64,000 nt of DNA from Nocardia aurantiaca (GTDB lineage: Bacteria; Actinomycetota; Actinomycetes; Mycobacteriales; Mycobacteriaceae): NCBI RefSeq assembly GCF_009708175.1, contig NZ_WMBB01000001.1:372001-436000 (forward strand), in the 5' to 3' direction. Within the stretch, counting starts at the first letter, position 1; each line of letters begins with the position of its first letter. Position numbers and translations under genes: made by a program. Below are positions 43,087 through 50,981 of this stretch, piece after piece. The notes under the pieces were generated by a model. It was not told the DNA's origin, did not search any database, and saw only the letters and a list, made by a program, of their open reading frames with translations.

Positions 43087-43575
43087 TCAGGATCCGAAGC
43101 TGCCGGCGGGAATGGAGCCGCCGCCCCCACAGCCGGCCTGAGAAGGCGGCGGGGTCGGCGTACCGCTGGGGGCAGGTTGGACAGTGACGGTCAAGGTCTT
43201 GGTGTCCGAGCCCCGCTTGGCCTGCAGGGTATGTACTCCAGCGGCGATTGGGATCCAACTGGTCGACGCGACGGTTTCTTCGGAAGTCATGATCGGGTAG
43301 TAACCGACGCACTGCCCGTTGTCGTAGAAGTAGATCGTCGTCCCGTACCCGGAGGAACCGACGTATGGACCGAGCGGGCCCCCGTACGCGATGCTCGGAT
43401 CGTCGCGAAAGGGATCCCACAGGTAATAGGTCGTCCCCACCTGCAATTGTGCTGGATCGCCTTGGATCGTCAGCGGCGATTCTGCCGACGCGGGCGCCGC
43501 CGTCAGGCTCACCGCCACGCTCGCGGCCACCAATCCCTGTGCGGCCCAGCCGATTCGCTTCAATACCAGGCTCAT
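43087..43575 (-). CDS. Small secreted Ig-like protein (third)
   Basis: 162 residues from the ATG at 43575, behind GGGAGGG. Signal peptide (RIGWAAQGLVAASVAVSLTA, cleavage near APASAE). The mature domain begins with a strand pattern seen in the two other secreted proteins (QLQVGTTYYLWDP) and closes with TSWIPIAAGVHTLQAKRG and TKTLTVTVQP. A Pro/Gly-rich tail with one Cys (AGCGGGGSIPAGSFGS) ends it. Two Cys in the domain may pair. Unknown function; extracellular. Confidence 0.7.
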   Translation of the reverse strand: MSLVLKRIGWAAQGLVAASVAVSLTAAPASAESPLTIQGDPAQLQVGTTYYLWDPFRDDPSIAYGGPLGPYVGSSGYGTTIYFYDNGQCVGYYPIMTSEETVASTSWIPIAAGVHTLQAKRGSDTKTLTVTVQPAPSGTPTPPPSQAGCGGGGSIPAGSFGS

Positions 43576-43849
43576 GGTCAAGGGTCCCTCCCGCTGCTTC
43601 CCTCGCGCCGTCGCGAGGACACCGAACACTAACGCCCCAAGTATGTGAATTGGTGAGATTTCAGATATCGCCATCGACTGGACGATCACCCGGCCAACGG
43701 GGGTGTTGACACTGTCGATGGGTGGTGTCGAGGACCCGGCCACCGGGGGTTCTTCGTGCGGCAGCTGATCCCCGGACGAGGAGCCGACAACGTCGTATCA
43801 GCTCGGACACCGGCAATCTGAAATCCCGCCCACGATCGACGCGCTCATC

Positions 43850-43932
43850 GGCACAAGAGGATGTCCTGGGCCGCAGTCGGTCTCGCTACCGGTCGCGCCC
43901 GGTCTGGCCGATTCGAACCGCGCGGTTTGCGG
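43850..43932 (+). repeat. Island repeat copy 10 (diverged, second subfamily)
   Basis: AGAGGATGTCCTGGGCCGCA, GTCGGTCTCGCTACCGGTCG, then GGTCTGGCC-GATTC-GAACCGCGCGG, then TTTGCGGC. The left part matches copy 4. The hairpin right arm has decayed. It overlaps the 3' end of the minus-strand gene ending at 43886. Confidence 0.6.
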
Positions 43933-44308
43933 CTACTCGAGACTGGTGTCGGTCGGCGTGTGCCTCCATCGGAGGTGCGATCTCGGTTTCGGCCGATGCG
44001 GTTGACGGTTTGTCCTTCTGGGCAGGGGATTTCGGGCCTTCGGACGAAGGGACGTAGGCGAACGGGTTGGTCATGGTCGGCTCCTGGAAGGCGGGGGAGG
44101 CGAGGCGGATGGGGGTGGGGATGGGAAGGGTCCGTGACCAGCCTTGGTCGTCGCGGATTTCGAGCAGTTGGGTGCGGGCGCTGCAGTTGTGGGTGGTGTG
44201 GCCGTGGCCTGGGGTGCAGTGCGCGTGGCGTTGGAGGAGCGCTCGGACTTCCAAGGAGGTCAGCTGGCGGGTTGTGGGGATTCTGTAGTGCGAGACGGCG
44301 GAGAACAT
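43886..44308 (-). CDS. Hypothetical protein whose 3' end runs into a repeat
   Basis: 140 residues from the ATG at 44308, five bases after the stop of the small membrane gene upstream. It contains [37 protein letters not shown] and a Ser/Ala/Lys-rich tail. The last 15 or so residues ([13 protein letters not shown]) are encoded by the island repeat, so the original C terminus may have been replaced. No family recognised; the Cys/His pairs could bind metal. Confidence 0.45.
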   Translation of the reverse strand: MFSAVSHYRIPTTRQLTSLEVRALLQRHAHCTPGHGHTTHNCSARTQLLEIRDDQGWSRTLPIPTPIRLASPAFQEPTMTNPFAYVPSSEGPKSPAQKDKPSTASAETEIAPPMEAHADRHQSRVAANRAVRIGQTGRDR

Positions 44309-44312
44309 GTCG

Positions 44313-44516
44313 TCAGTTGGCGCGGTGGCGGCCGTGTCGGCGGTGGCGGTTGTGCAGGGGGACGCGAGGGAGGTGGTGGCCGCCCGCGACGAGGAGCGCC
44401 TCATTCGGCGCGGGCGGGGTTCGCGAGTAGTTGTCGGAGACTCCCCAGTGGACGGTTGCTACGAGGAGTACGCATGACAGGGCAATCAAGAGCAACGACC
44501 ATGTATCCAAGGGCAT
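44313..44516 (-). CDS. Small membrane protein
   Basis: 67 residues from the ATG at 44516, with AAGGAGAT seven bases upstream. One transmembrane helix ([20 protein letters not shown]) at the N terminus, then a basic His/Arg-rich tail ([20 protein letters not shown]). It is in a two-gene minus-strand unit divergent from the HTH/DUF397 pair. Unknown role. Confidence 0.55.
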   Translation of the reverse strand: MPLDTWSLLLIALSCVLLVATVHWGVSDNYSRTPPAPNEALLVAGGHHLPRVPLHNRHRRHGRHRAN

Positions 44517-44720
44517 TACGACCATCTCCTTGTCGATGGTGTTCGCGGGACCGGATTTGGTGTCGGCTCGGATGCGCGCTGTCCTCGCCTGGTGCTATCG
44601 CCTAGTAGACACCGGGATCCGTTCTCGTGAAACGCACACGGGCGAACCTCTGTGAAATAAGCTGGAATTGCATTGCGGAACGTTTCATCGCGTATCAACC
44701 CAGATAGCGAGAGTAACGAA

Positions 44721-45620
44721 ATGGCTGGATCTACCATCCCCAGAAGGGCGTTCGGTCGCTTTCTCCGTGTGCTGCGCGAGCGAGCGCAGAAAAGTATGTT
44801 GACTGCCGGTCTGGCAATAGATGTCTCGCCGCCAACGATCCTGAGGCTCGAGGATGGCCTGCCGTCCAAGGTTTCGACACCGCAGATCGAGAGGCTGCTC
44901 GACCTCTATCAGGTGACGCCTGCTGACCGCAAAGAAGCGCTCGAGATGTGGGAAGTGGTGAAGCGGCAGGACAAATTGGCCAAAGTGCAGGGAACGAACA
45001 AGGGGTGGTGGCAGGGGTACAGCGATGTGTACAAAACGTACTTCGATCACTACCTCCGTCTCGAAGCAGCGGCGACGCGCATGACATCCCACCAGCTGGT
45101 TCTCATGCCGGGCATCCTGCAGGTACCGGAGTATCGCCGGGCTCTCATCCACACCTTCGTCCCCGGGCTGTCCGCAGTCGATGCTGAACGCCTGCTCGAG
45201 TTGGCCGCCCGTCGGCAAGAGCGCCTCATCGATGATGATCTGAATCTTGTTGCGCTACTGTCTGAATCTGTCTTGCTGCATCAGCCCGGTGGCTCGCGTG
45301 TGCTGGTCGAACAACTGCGCCATCTCGCCGAGATAAGTGAGCGTCCGAATGTTTCGATCCGGGTTGTCCGCCATAACGTCGGTACCTACCAGGGGCACGT
45401 TGTCCTCTCGTTCACACTTCTCGAATTTCCGCCCATGGCAAGCAGATTGGTCGAACCTCCTGTTGTCTATGTCGAGGGTGCTGAAGGCGCGCTCTACCTC
45501 GAGCGGGACGACGTGATCGATCGCTACAGACAGGCGATATCGGGTATCCAGGCGGTAGCGTTAAGTGAAGAAGACACCAGGGATCTGGTGCTGAGGACGG
45601 CGAAGGAGTATTCGGCGTGA
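44721..45620 (+). CDS. HTH transcriptional regulator with DUF5753 (Scr1-like)
   Basis: 299 residues. N-terminal XRE-type helix-turn-helix (RRAFGRFLRVLRERAQKSML to ILRLEDGLP) followed by the DUF5753 putative ligand domain (ADRKEALEMWEVVKRQD, ATRMTSHQLVLMPGILQVPE, RQERLIDDDLNLVALLSESV). This family is abundant in Streptomyces and Nocardia and typically sits beside a DUF397 gene, as here. The ATG at 44721 is preferred over upstream codons that lack homology. Its stop overlaps the DUF397 start. The pair may act as a regulator/antagonist or toxin-antitoxin-like module (proposed for the family). Confidence 0.85.
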   Translation: MAGSTIPRRAFGRFLRVLRERAQKSMLTAGLAIDVSPPTILRLEDGLPSKVSTPQIERLLDLYQVTPADRKEALEMWEVVKRQDKLAKVQGTNKGWWQGYSDVYKTYFDHYLRLEAAATRMTSHQLVLMPGILQVPEYRRALIHTFVPGLSAVDAERLLELAARRQERLIDDDLNLVALLSESVLLHQPGGSRVLVEQLRHLAEISERPNVSIRVVRHNVGTYQGHVVLSFTLLEFPPMASRLVEPPVVYVEGAEGALYLERDDVIDRYRQAISGIQAVALSEEDTRDLVLRTAKEYSA

Positions 45621-45811
45621 CCGTGAAACCGCCGATGGGCAAGTGGTTCAAATCGAGCCGGTCACCTCAAGCCAACGAGTGTGTCGAGATATTCCTCGGT
45701 GACGACCGTGTCGGGGTGCGGGACACCAAGGACCATGGACGGGGACCGGAGTTGTGGTTCACCGCTCGCCAGTGGGACACCTTCCTCACCAGCGGCATCT
45801 GGAAGCGCTGA
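45617..45811 (+). CDS. DUF397 domain protein
   Basis: 64 residues with the hallmark WFKSSRS, NECVEI, VRDTKD and W/F-T-A-R-Q-WDTF. Start GTG at 45617 overlapping the regulator stop (GTGA). DUF397 proteins work with the preceding Scr1-like regulators. Confidence 0.88.
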   Translation: MTVKPPMGKWFKSSRSPQANECVEIFLGDDRVGVRDTKDHGRGPELWFTARQWDTFLTSGIWKR

Positions 45812-45892
45812 GCCGCTCGATTGGTCGTCGCCGCGTCCTGCACGCTACCGTGACGGCTCATCCGAAATGGGTGGTTACGGGGAGGGTTCCGG

Positions 45893-46672
45893 ATGCGTTG
45901 GGTGGCGGCGGTTTCGGCGCTGTTGTTGGCCTTGTTCACCAGCGGGTGTGGGCTGATCGGCGGTAGCTCGAATGCTCTGCAGCAGGGGGATTGTCTGAAG
46001 AAGGACGGCGACGAGAGTTTCGCCAAGGTGTCGTGCTCTGGTTCGGATGCCGGGTTCGTCGTCCTCGAACGGGCCGGAAGCGGCAAGGCGCACGACAAGT
46101 GCGTGGATGTCGCGGGCACCGAATACGTGTACTACGACAGGGGAGACGGTTCCGTGTGCGTGGGGATCAAGGGCGCGGACACCGCGCATGCCGTGAACGC
46201 CGCGCAGAAGGGCGACTGCCTCACCGATACCAGCGGCAGCACTGTGCAGAAGGCGGATTGCCGGGACCGGACCGCCGTCTACCGCGTCCTGGACCGTATC
46301 GCCACCACCGGTTTCATGCCGGAAGCGGATTGCAAGAAGGTCGCGGGTACCCAGACGACCTACAGCTACATCCTGAAGTCCAAGAAGGGTATCAACGCAC
46401 TCGGCACGGGCATCGTATTCTGCTTGATCGCAAAGGATTCGGATCCGACACGCACGATCGACAACGCCAAGGTCGGCGATTGCCTGAAGAAGTCCGGTGC
46501 GAACGACGTCGAACTCACCCCTTGCTCCAGCCCCGACGCGGACTACAAGATCCTGAGCTCCCAACTCGACAAATCCCTGTGCGACAGGGTCTCCGGATCC
46601 ATCGCCTCCTACACCTACCAGCGCCCCGGCCAGATCATGCCAAATGTCTTCTGCCTCGGCTCTGCCCACTGA
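45893..46672 (+). CDS. Three-repeat Cys-rich lipoprotein (LppU-like)
   Basis: 259 residues with signal peptide and lipobox TSGC (Cys19). Three homologous units of about 75 residues follow, each starting with a 'GDCL' motif (QQGDCLKK, QKGDCLTD, KVGDCLKK), a second Cys near 'V-x-C', and a closing 'Y-x-Y ... C-L' strand (YVYYDRGDGSVCVGIK, TYSYILKSKKG, SYTYQRPGQIMPNVFCL). This resembles the LppU/SCO3897 group of actinobacterial lipoproteins of unknown function. It is surface-exposed and probably disulfide-stabilised. ATG 45893 follows GGGGAGGG. Confidence 0.72.
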   Translation: MRWVAAVSALLLALFTSGCGLIGGSSNALQQGDCLKKDGDESFAKVSCSGSDAGFVVLERAGSGKAHDKCVDVAGTEYVYYDRGDGSVCVGIKGADTAHAVNAAQKGDCLTDTSGSTVQKADCRDRTAVYRVLDRIATTGFMPEADCKKVAGTQTTYSYILKSKKGINALGTGIVFCLIAKDSDPTRTIDNAKVGDCLKKSGANDVELTPCSSPDADYKILSSQLDKSLCDRVSGSIASYTYQRPGQIMPNVFCLGSAH

Positions 46673-46928
46673 CACAATGCGACATGATCTCGGTACGGAG
46701 TATGGGCATTCTGGGGGTTGTCGCTCCGCCGCGGCCCGTGGTTCGAGTGAGGGCGAAGACCTGACCCTCCCCTCCACGTCGCGGCCAGGGCCTCGCCGGG
46801 AATAAATCCTGTCAACGCGGTGATCGGTCGAGCAAGATCTCGGACTGTCCCAACCTGGTGGTAGCCTCTGGCGCTCTACCCCCATTGCGGGGTAGTCCGA
46901 ATCTCTCACGCGCGCAAAGGGTTCACAG

Positions 46929-47663
46929 ATGCAATTCGGCGAGGTCGTCGAAGTCGAGATGCCGACGCTCGCCGCGTTCGTGAAGCGGCTGCGGCACCGG
47001 CGCGGGTGGACGCAACGGGAGTTGGCACAGCACGCGCATATCGGGATCGGCACGGTGCAGAAGCTCGAGCAGGGCGATAAGGTCAGCGTCGGCGATCGGG
47101 CGCTATCCGTGCTCGCCGAAGCGGTCTGCGACGACGAGCATGAGCGGGCGCATCTGCGGGCGCTGGCGGGACGGCCCGATCTAGGCCTCGGTGAGGTTGC
47201 CTCGGCCGCTGATATGGCGGCGCTGCTCGACCAGCTCACGTCGATTCCGGCAGCGTGGATGGTGGATTGGACCATTGTCGCGGCGAACGATCGATACCGT
47301 CAGTTGTTTCCGGGACTGGCCGAGGCGAAATCGTTGCCGCACTGGATGTTCGGAGATCCGCGCGCCAAGATGGTCTTGCCGGGCTGGCAGTTCGAGGCCA
47401 CGGTCATGACGGGACTGTTGCGTCACTACTCCGCGGTCGTACCCGGCGGCGGTGTCACCGGCGAGATCGTTCGAGAGCTGATGGCGAGTAGCGGTGATTT
47501 TCGCCGGCTCTGGGATTCCGGTGCCGTCTATGTCCGTCGGCCCGACGTCGACCGCCGGATCTGGTCGCCGCACACCAGAACGATGATCGTGCAGCGGGAT
47601 TCTCTCATTCCGGCGGCGTCGGGTTGGCTGGTCATCGGCTTCCTGCCGGGCGACGGGGACTGA
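46929..47663 (+). CDS. XRE-family regulator with MmyB-like ligand domain
   Basis: 244 residues. Helix-turn-helix in LAAFVKRLRHRRGWTQRELA to IGTVQKLEQGD, then a C-terminal PAS-like MmyB domain (LLDQLTSIPAAWMVDWTIVA, NDRYRQLFPG, LPHWMFGDPRAKMVLPGW). Members regulate neighbouring genes in response to unknown ligands. The stop abuts the stop of the convergent hydrolase gene with no space. Bases 46673-46928 upstream hold no gene. Confidence 0.82.
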   Translation: MQFGEVVEVEMPTLAAFVKRLRHRRGWTQRELAQHAHIGIGTVQKLEQGDKVSVGDRALSVLAEAVCDDEHERAHLRALAGRPDLGLGEVASAADMAALLDQLTSIPAAWMVDWTIVAANDRYRQLFPGLAEAKSLPHWMFGDPRAKMVLPGWQFEATVMTGLLRHYSAVVPGGGVTGEIVRELMASSGDFRRLWDSGAVYVRRPDVDRRIWSPHTRTMIVQRDSLIPAASGWLVIGFLPGDGD

Positions 47664-48473
47664 TCAGGCCGGGAGGCTGTCCAGGAATTCCCTGATCTCG
47701 GGGGTCACCAGCTCAGGGTGGGTGAGGTTACAGATATGGGTGGCCGTGTCGGCGGAGATGGTCTTCACCCGCGCCGGACCGCCCAATCCCGCGGCGAGAT
47801 CGGACATGTGCTGATGGCTGAACGCCTGGTCGCCGATGCCGCGCAGCAGCAGCGCGGGCGCCTTGATCTCCGCCAGCAATTCCGTCAGGTCCTCGCGGTC
47901 GATGAGGCAGCGGGCGGCCTGTGCGAGCCGGCCGCGGTCGCTCGCCCGCCACTTCTCCACCCACGGGCGCTGGTGACTGTCGCGGTCGCCCCCGATCATG
48001 ACCGCGGCCATCGGCAGCGCGATGTCGTCGATCGGCACCGCACCCCCGACCCAGCTCTTGACAATGACCCGCTCGTAGCCTTCCCGCTCCTGCTCGGTAT
48101 AGGCGGCGGCGGTGGTGCCGATCAGCACCAGCGCGCGCGTGCGATCGGGCTGGAGCAGCGCCATCCGCAGGGCGGTGAAACCGCCCTGTGAGAGGCCGCC
48201 GAGCACCAGGCGATCCAGGCCGAGCGCATCGGCGACCTTCCAGGCGTCCCAGGCGAGATCCCAGTAGGTGAACGGGTTCCCGGAATCCTCGGTGCGGCCG
48301 TGACCGCGTGCGTCCACAGCGATGACGCGATAGTGGTCGGCCAGCTCTTCCAGCTGTGGGAGCCACATCTCGGCATCCATGAAGAACCCGTGCCCCAGCA
48401 TCAGAGCCGGGCCGTCGGTCTCGGTATCCAGGTAGTGGATCTTGATCCCGTCATCGGTGGTCACGGAGGGCAC
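47664..48473 (-). CDS. Alpha/beta hydrolase
   Basis: 269 residues starting with GTG at 48473 (AAGGGG upstream). Motifs: LMLGHGFFMDAEMW, DARGHGRTE, the nucleophile elbow GLSQGG, the acid strand ALLLRGIGDQAF and the His in DTATHICNLTHPE. General esterase/lipase-type fold; substrate unknown. It is convergent with the XRE/MmyB regulator, which may control it, though the geometry does not show this. Confidence 0.82.
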   Translation of the reverse strand: MPSVTTDDGIKIHYLDTETDGPALMLGHGFFMDAEMWLPQLEELADHYRVIAVDARGHGRTEDSGNPFTYWDLAWDAWKVADALGLDRLVLGGLSQGGFTALRMALLQPDRTRALVLIGTTAAAYTEQEREGYERVIVKSWVGGAVPIDDIALPMAAVMIGGDRDSHQRPWVEKWRASDRGRLAQAARCLIDREDLTELLAEIKAPALLLRGIGDQAFSHQHMSDLAAGLGGPARVKTISADTATHICNLTHPELVTPEIREFLDSLPA

Positions 48474-48688
48474 CGGCCCAACCCCCTTGCCATATCCTCG
48501 AATTCGTGTGCTGAGCCGCCAGATTAGCCGGATCGCAACGGGTATGGCACGCTGGCGCGGGATTGGTCGCTTCTGCTGGCAGGCGCTTCGGTGTGGTTGG
48601 TCGAACCGGTACGACGGTCGGTAACGGATTCAGCGCTTTGAAGTCGTCCGCGTCGCGTGCCGCCGGTCCGAGACAGGACTGCGGCGGA

Positions 48689-50197
48689 TCAGTCGGCGGG
48701 GGCGACCAGCACGGTGCGCGCGAACTGCGCTGCCTCGGCGTTGTATTGGAATCCCATGCGGTGGATGTCATAGTGCCGCATGTTCATTCGGTCGAAGGGG
48801 TCGATGGTTCGCTCGAACGAGCGGCTTCGCAGGTGGGCGATGGTGAGGGTATCGGTCGGCAGTAGGGACATCGGCTGCAGCAGCTCGAGCAGGGTGGGTT
48901 CGACAGTGTCGGTGAGGCCCGCCGCCACGGTGACGAGGAACAGCTGGGCGGCCACGTCTTCGACCCGCGCGGCTTCGGCGGCGGTGCGCTGGGCGAGGTG
49001 TTGCCACAGCGCGACCGGGTCTGCTGCCAGTGCCATGCCCACCCGCGTCGGCCGGAGCTTGCCGTTGCGCTTGAAGAGCAGGCCCAGGCGTTGGGCGGAC
49101 TCGCGCAGCAGGAGCACCGGGGCCGTCTGGTCTTCCCGATTGCCCTTGCCGATCCAATCCCGGTCCATGCCCAGCTCGGTGTAGACCGCGGTGACCACAC
49201 TGGGCGGAAGATAGCCCGCGCTCGTCAGTGTGACTCCGCTGCGGCCGATCAGATCGAGCAGCGTTCGATACGGCGTAGTGGCCGCCGCCGCAACGGACGG
49301 ATCGACCGGAAGCCGAGTATCCAGTCCGGCGCGATCGATGAGGCTCTGCAACGTCCGGCGTCGGCGGGGCGGGAGATAACGCAGTGTGCTGACGACATCG
49401 CGCATCACGTCGGAAAGCGCTGCGTCCGAAGCATTGTGGGGGTCGATCGGCCGGTTCGGTTCCGCGCTCAGTTCCAGACTGGACAGCGTTTCGTTGACCT
49501 CGGCGGCAGAGAACTCGCGAACCGACGGAATCTCCGTATCACCGTAGTATTCCGCGAACTCGGCGATCGTCCGCGCATGCTCCGGGTGTGCCGCGTCATT
49601 CGCCGCCACCAACTGCGCCAACCCGAAGGTGCCACCGCAATCCTCCAGCGGATGCGGGCCCGCACCGTCCACACAGATCGCGAGCGGGGCTGCCGCCTCG
49701 TGCGCCAGCACGGCCTCCACGGTGAGCGTCACGTGCCAGTCATCGCCGAAGTCGTAGCAGTAGAACAACTTATCGCCGATATCGACCAGCACCTCATCCA
49801 GCCGGACGCGCTCCTCGGGGACGCCGGCTTCCCCCTCCTCGACCTGAAACGGGCACAGATAGTATTCGGTCCGCCGATCGTAATACTCTGGGCCACTGCC
49901 GAATTGGTGCAGGTGAGCATCGTCCCAGTCGAAGACGGCCTGCAGCACATCGTGCACCTGGTCGAGATAGAGCCCCGAGAACAACTCCAGTCGCCGCCAC
50001 ACCTGTGGCGCGGTGTCGTCCAACGCGGCCCGCACCCGGTAGGTGACCGACTCGGCCCGCCGCCCCCGTCGCCGCGACGGCACGGCCGGGCGTTCGAAGA
50101 ACTGAGGGCCCGATGCCGTCAACGTGTCGACCAGCTTCTTCGCCTGCTCAGCAGGCAGTTGGGCGAGCATGTCGTGGAGCGGGCCCTGGCCGGTCAT
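48689..50197 (-). CDS. Plasmid pRiA4b ORF-3-like protein
   Basis: 502 residues. The PRiA4_ORF3 domain lies near residues 50-215: YRVRAALDDTAPQVWRRLEL, LDQVHDVLQAVFDWDDAHLH, LFYCYDFGDDWHVTLTVEAV and PLEDCGGTFGL are its signature blocks. The remaining 290 residues are a helical extension containing RRTLQSLIDRAG and LRESAQRLGLLFKRNGKLRP. The domain is frequent on plasmids and in accessory regions; its function is unknown. It is the last gene of the island, transcribed away from the rpsH promoter 155 bases distant. Bases 48474-48688 downstream hold no gene. Confidence 0.8.
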   Translation of the reverse strand: MTGQGPLHDMLAQLPAEQAKKLVDTLTASGPQFFERPAVPSRRRGRRAESVTYRVRAALDDTAPQVWRRLELFSGLYLDQVHDVLQAVFDWDDAHLHQFGSGPEYYDRRTEYYLCPFQVEEGEAGVPEERVRLDEVLVDIGDKLFYCYDFGDDWHVTLTVEAVLAHEAAAPLAICVDGAGPHPLEDCGGTFGLAQLVAANDAAHPEHARTIAEFAEYYGDTEIPSVREFSAAEVNETLSSLELSAEPNRPIDPHNASDAALSDVMRDVVSTLRYLPPRRRRTLQSLIDRAGLDTRLPVDPSVAAAATTPYRTLLDLIGRSGVTLTSAGYLPPSVVTAVYTELGMDRDWIGKGNREDQTAPVLLLRESAQRLGLLFKRNGKLRPTRVGMALAADPVALWQHLAQRTAAEAARVEDVAAQLFLVTVAAGLTDTVEPTLLELLQPMSLLPTDTLTIAHLRSRSFERTIDPFDRMNMRHYDIHRMGFQYNAEAAQFARTVLVAPAD

Positions 50198-50352
50198 GGC
50201 CCGCAGAGTACGTCAGATTGCCGCCGTGCAGTAGCCGGCGTCGAGGTCGTAGACCGTGTACGGCCCGAAGCCGTGCACGTGGGCGACACTCACGGCGTCC
50301 TTCCTTCCCGGCTGTGCACCGACAACGACAGGTCGGTCGTCATTGCCCCGAT

Positions 50353-50381
50353 TTGGTCGCTGATCAGCCCTTGTCTACACT
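50353..50381 (+). promoter_or_regulatory. Promoter of the rpsH-rplO half-operon
   Basis: -35 TTGGTC (50353-50358), 17-bp spacer, -10 TACACT (50376-50381) followed by AGACCGGTTGC, the same arrangement and downstream bases as at 26035-26074. It supplies the independent transcription that the split of the operon requires. Confidence 0.78.
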
Positions 50382-50390
50382 AGACCGGTT

Positions 50391-50446
50391 GCTCGGGCAC
50401 CCCTGTGTCCACACGCGCCCCGCGCGTGTGTGGCCTCTGCCCGGGC
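50391..50446 (+). promoter_or_regulatory. Structured 5' leader of rpsH
   Basis: An outer stem GCTCGGGCA/TGCCCGGGC (50391-50399 with 50438-50446, one G-U) encloses an inner stem CCACACGCG/CGCGTGTGTGG (around 50409-50433). The total leader to the rpsH ATG is about 185 bases. Such a fold could be a terminator-like attenuator or a binding site for S8, the known spc-operon autoregulator; neither is shown. Confidence 0.5.
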
Positions 50447-50568
50447 GCAAGCGTTTTCTCCGGTCGGGCATCCCCGGCTGGACCGCCCCGAATTGTCGTA
50501 GGCCCACGACCGCCGATCTCTGACGGTGCTGAATGGGAACCGCGGCGAGAAAGGTAACGGTCAATCAC

Positions 50569-50967
50569 ATGACCATGACTGATCCGATCGCAGACTTCTT
50601 GACCCGTCTGCGCAACGCCAACTCGGCGTACCACGATCAGGTGAAGGCTCCCCACTCGAAGCTCAAGGCGAACATCGCCGAGATCCTCAAGCGCGAGGGC
50701 TACATCGCCGACTACCGCACCGAAGATGCGCAGGTCGGCAAGACCCTGATCGTCGACCTGAAGTACGGCCCCTCGCGTGAGCGCTCCCTGCAGGGTGTGC
50801 GCCGCGTGTCGAAGCCGGGTCTGCGGGTTTACGCGAAGTCCACCAACCTGCCCAAGGTGCTCGGCGGCCTGGGCGTGGCGATCATCTCCACGTCCTCGGG
50901 TCTGCTCACTGACCGTCAGGCCAAGCAGCAGGGCGTGGGCGGCGAAGTCCTCGCCTACGTCTGGTAA
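50569..50967 (+). CDS. rpsH: 30S ribosomal protein S8
   Basis: 132 residues, the family length, from the ATG at 50569 ([20 protein letters not shown]). The C-terminal rRNA-binding block [20 protein letters not shown] is intact. S8 binds the central domain of 16S rRNA and in E. coli represses the spc operon. It is the first gene after the 23-kb interruption. Upstream in-frame codons back to 50533 give no S8 homology. Confidence 0.98.
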   Translation: MTMTDPIADFLTRLRNANSAYHDQVKAPHSKLKANIAEILKREGYIADYRTEDAQVGKTLIVDLKYGPSRERSLQGVRRVSKPGLRVYAKSTNLPKVLGGLGVAIISTSSGLLTDRQAKQQGVGGEVLAYVW

Positions 50968-50981
50968 GGGAGGTAGGAACA

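Noticed and set aside
27995..43932. Island repeats as integron attC sites
   Set aside because: The regular gene/repeat layout is suggestive, but I do not see the GTTRRRY core sites expected of attC and no integron integrase is present.
27995..43932. Island repeats as a CRISPR array
   Set aside because: Copies are kilobases apart with genes between them, variable in length, and no cas genes occur.
50213..50293. 26-codon minus-strand ORF (GTG start, GGAAGGA upstream) reading SVAHVHGFGPYTVYDLDAGY
   Set aside because: Sequence is protein-like but too short, without a family, and could be the decayed tail of a longer gene; I could not support it as expressed.
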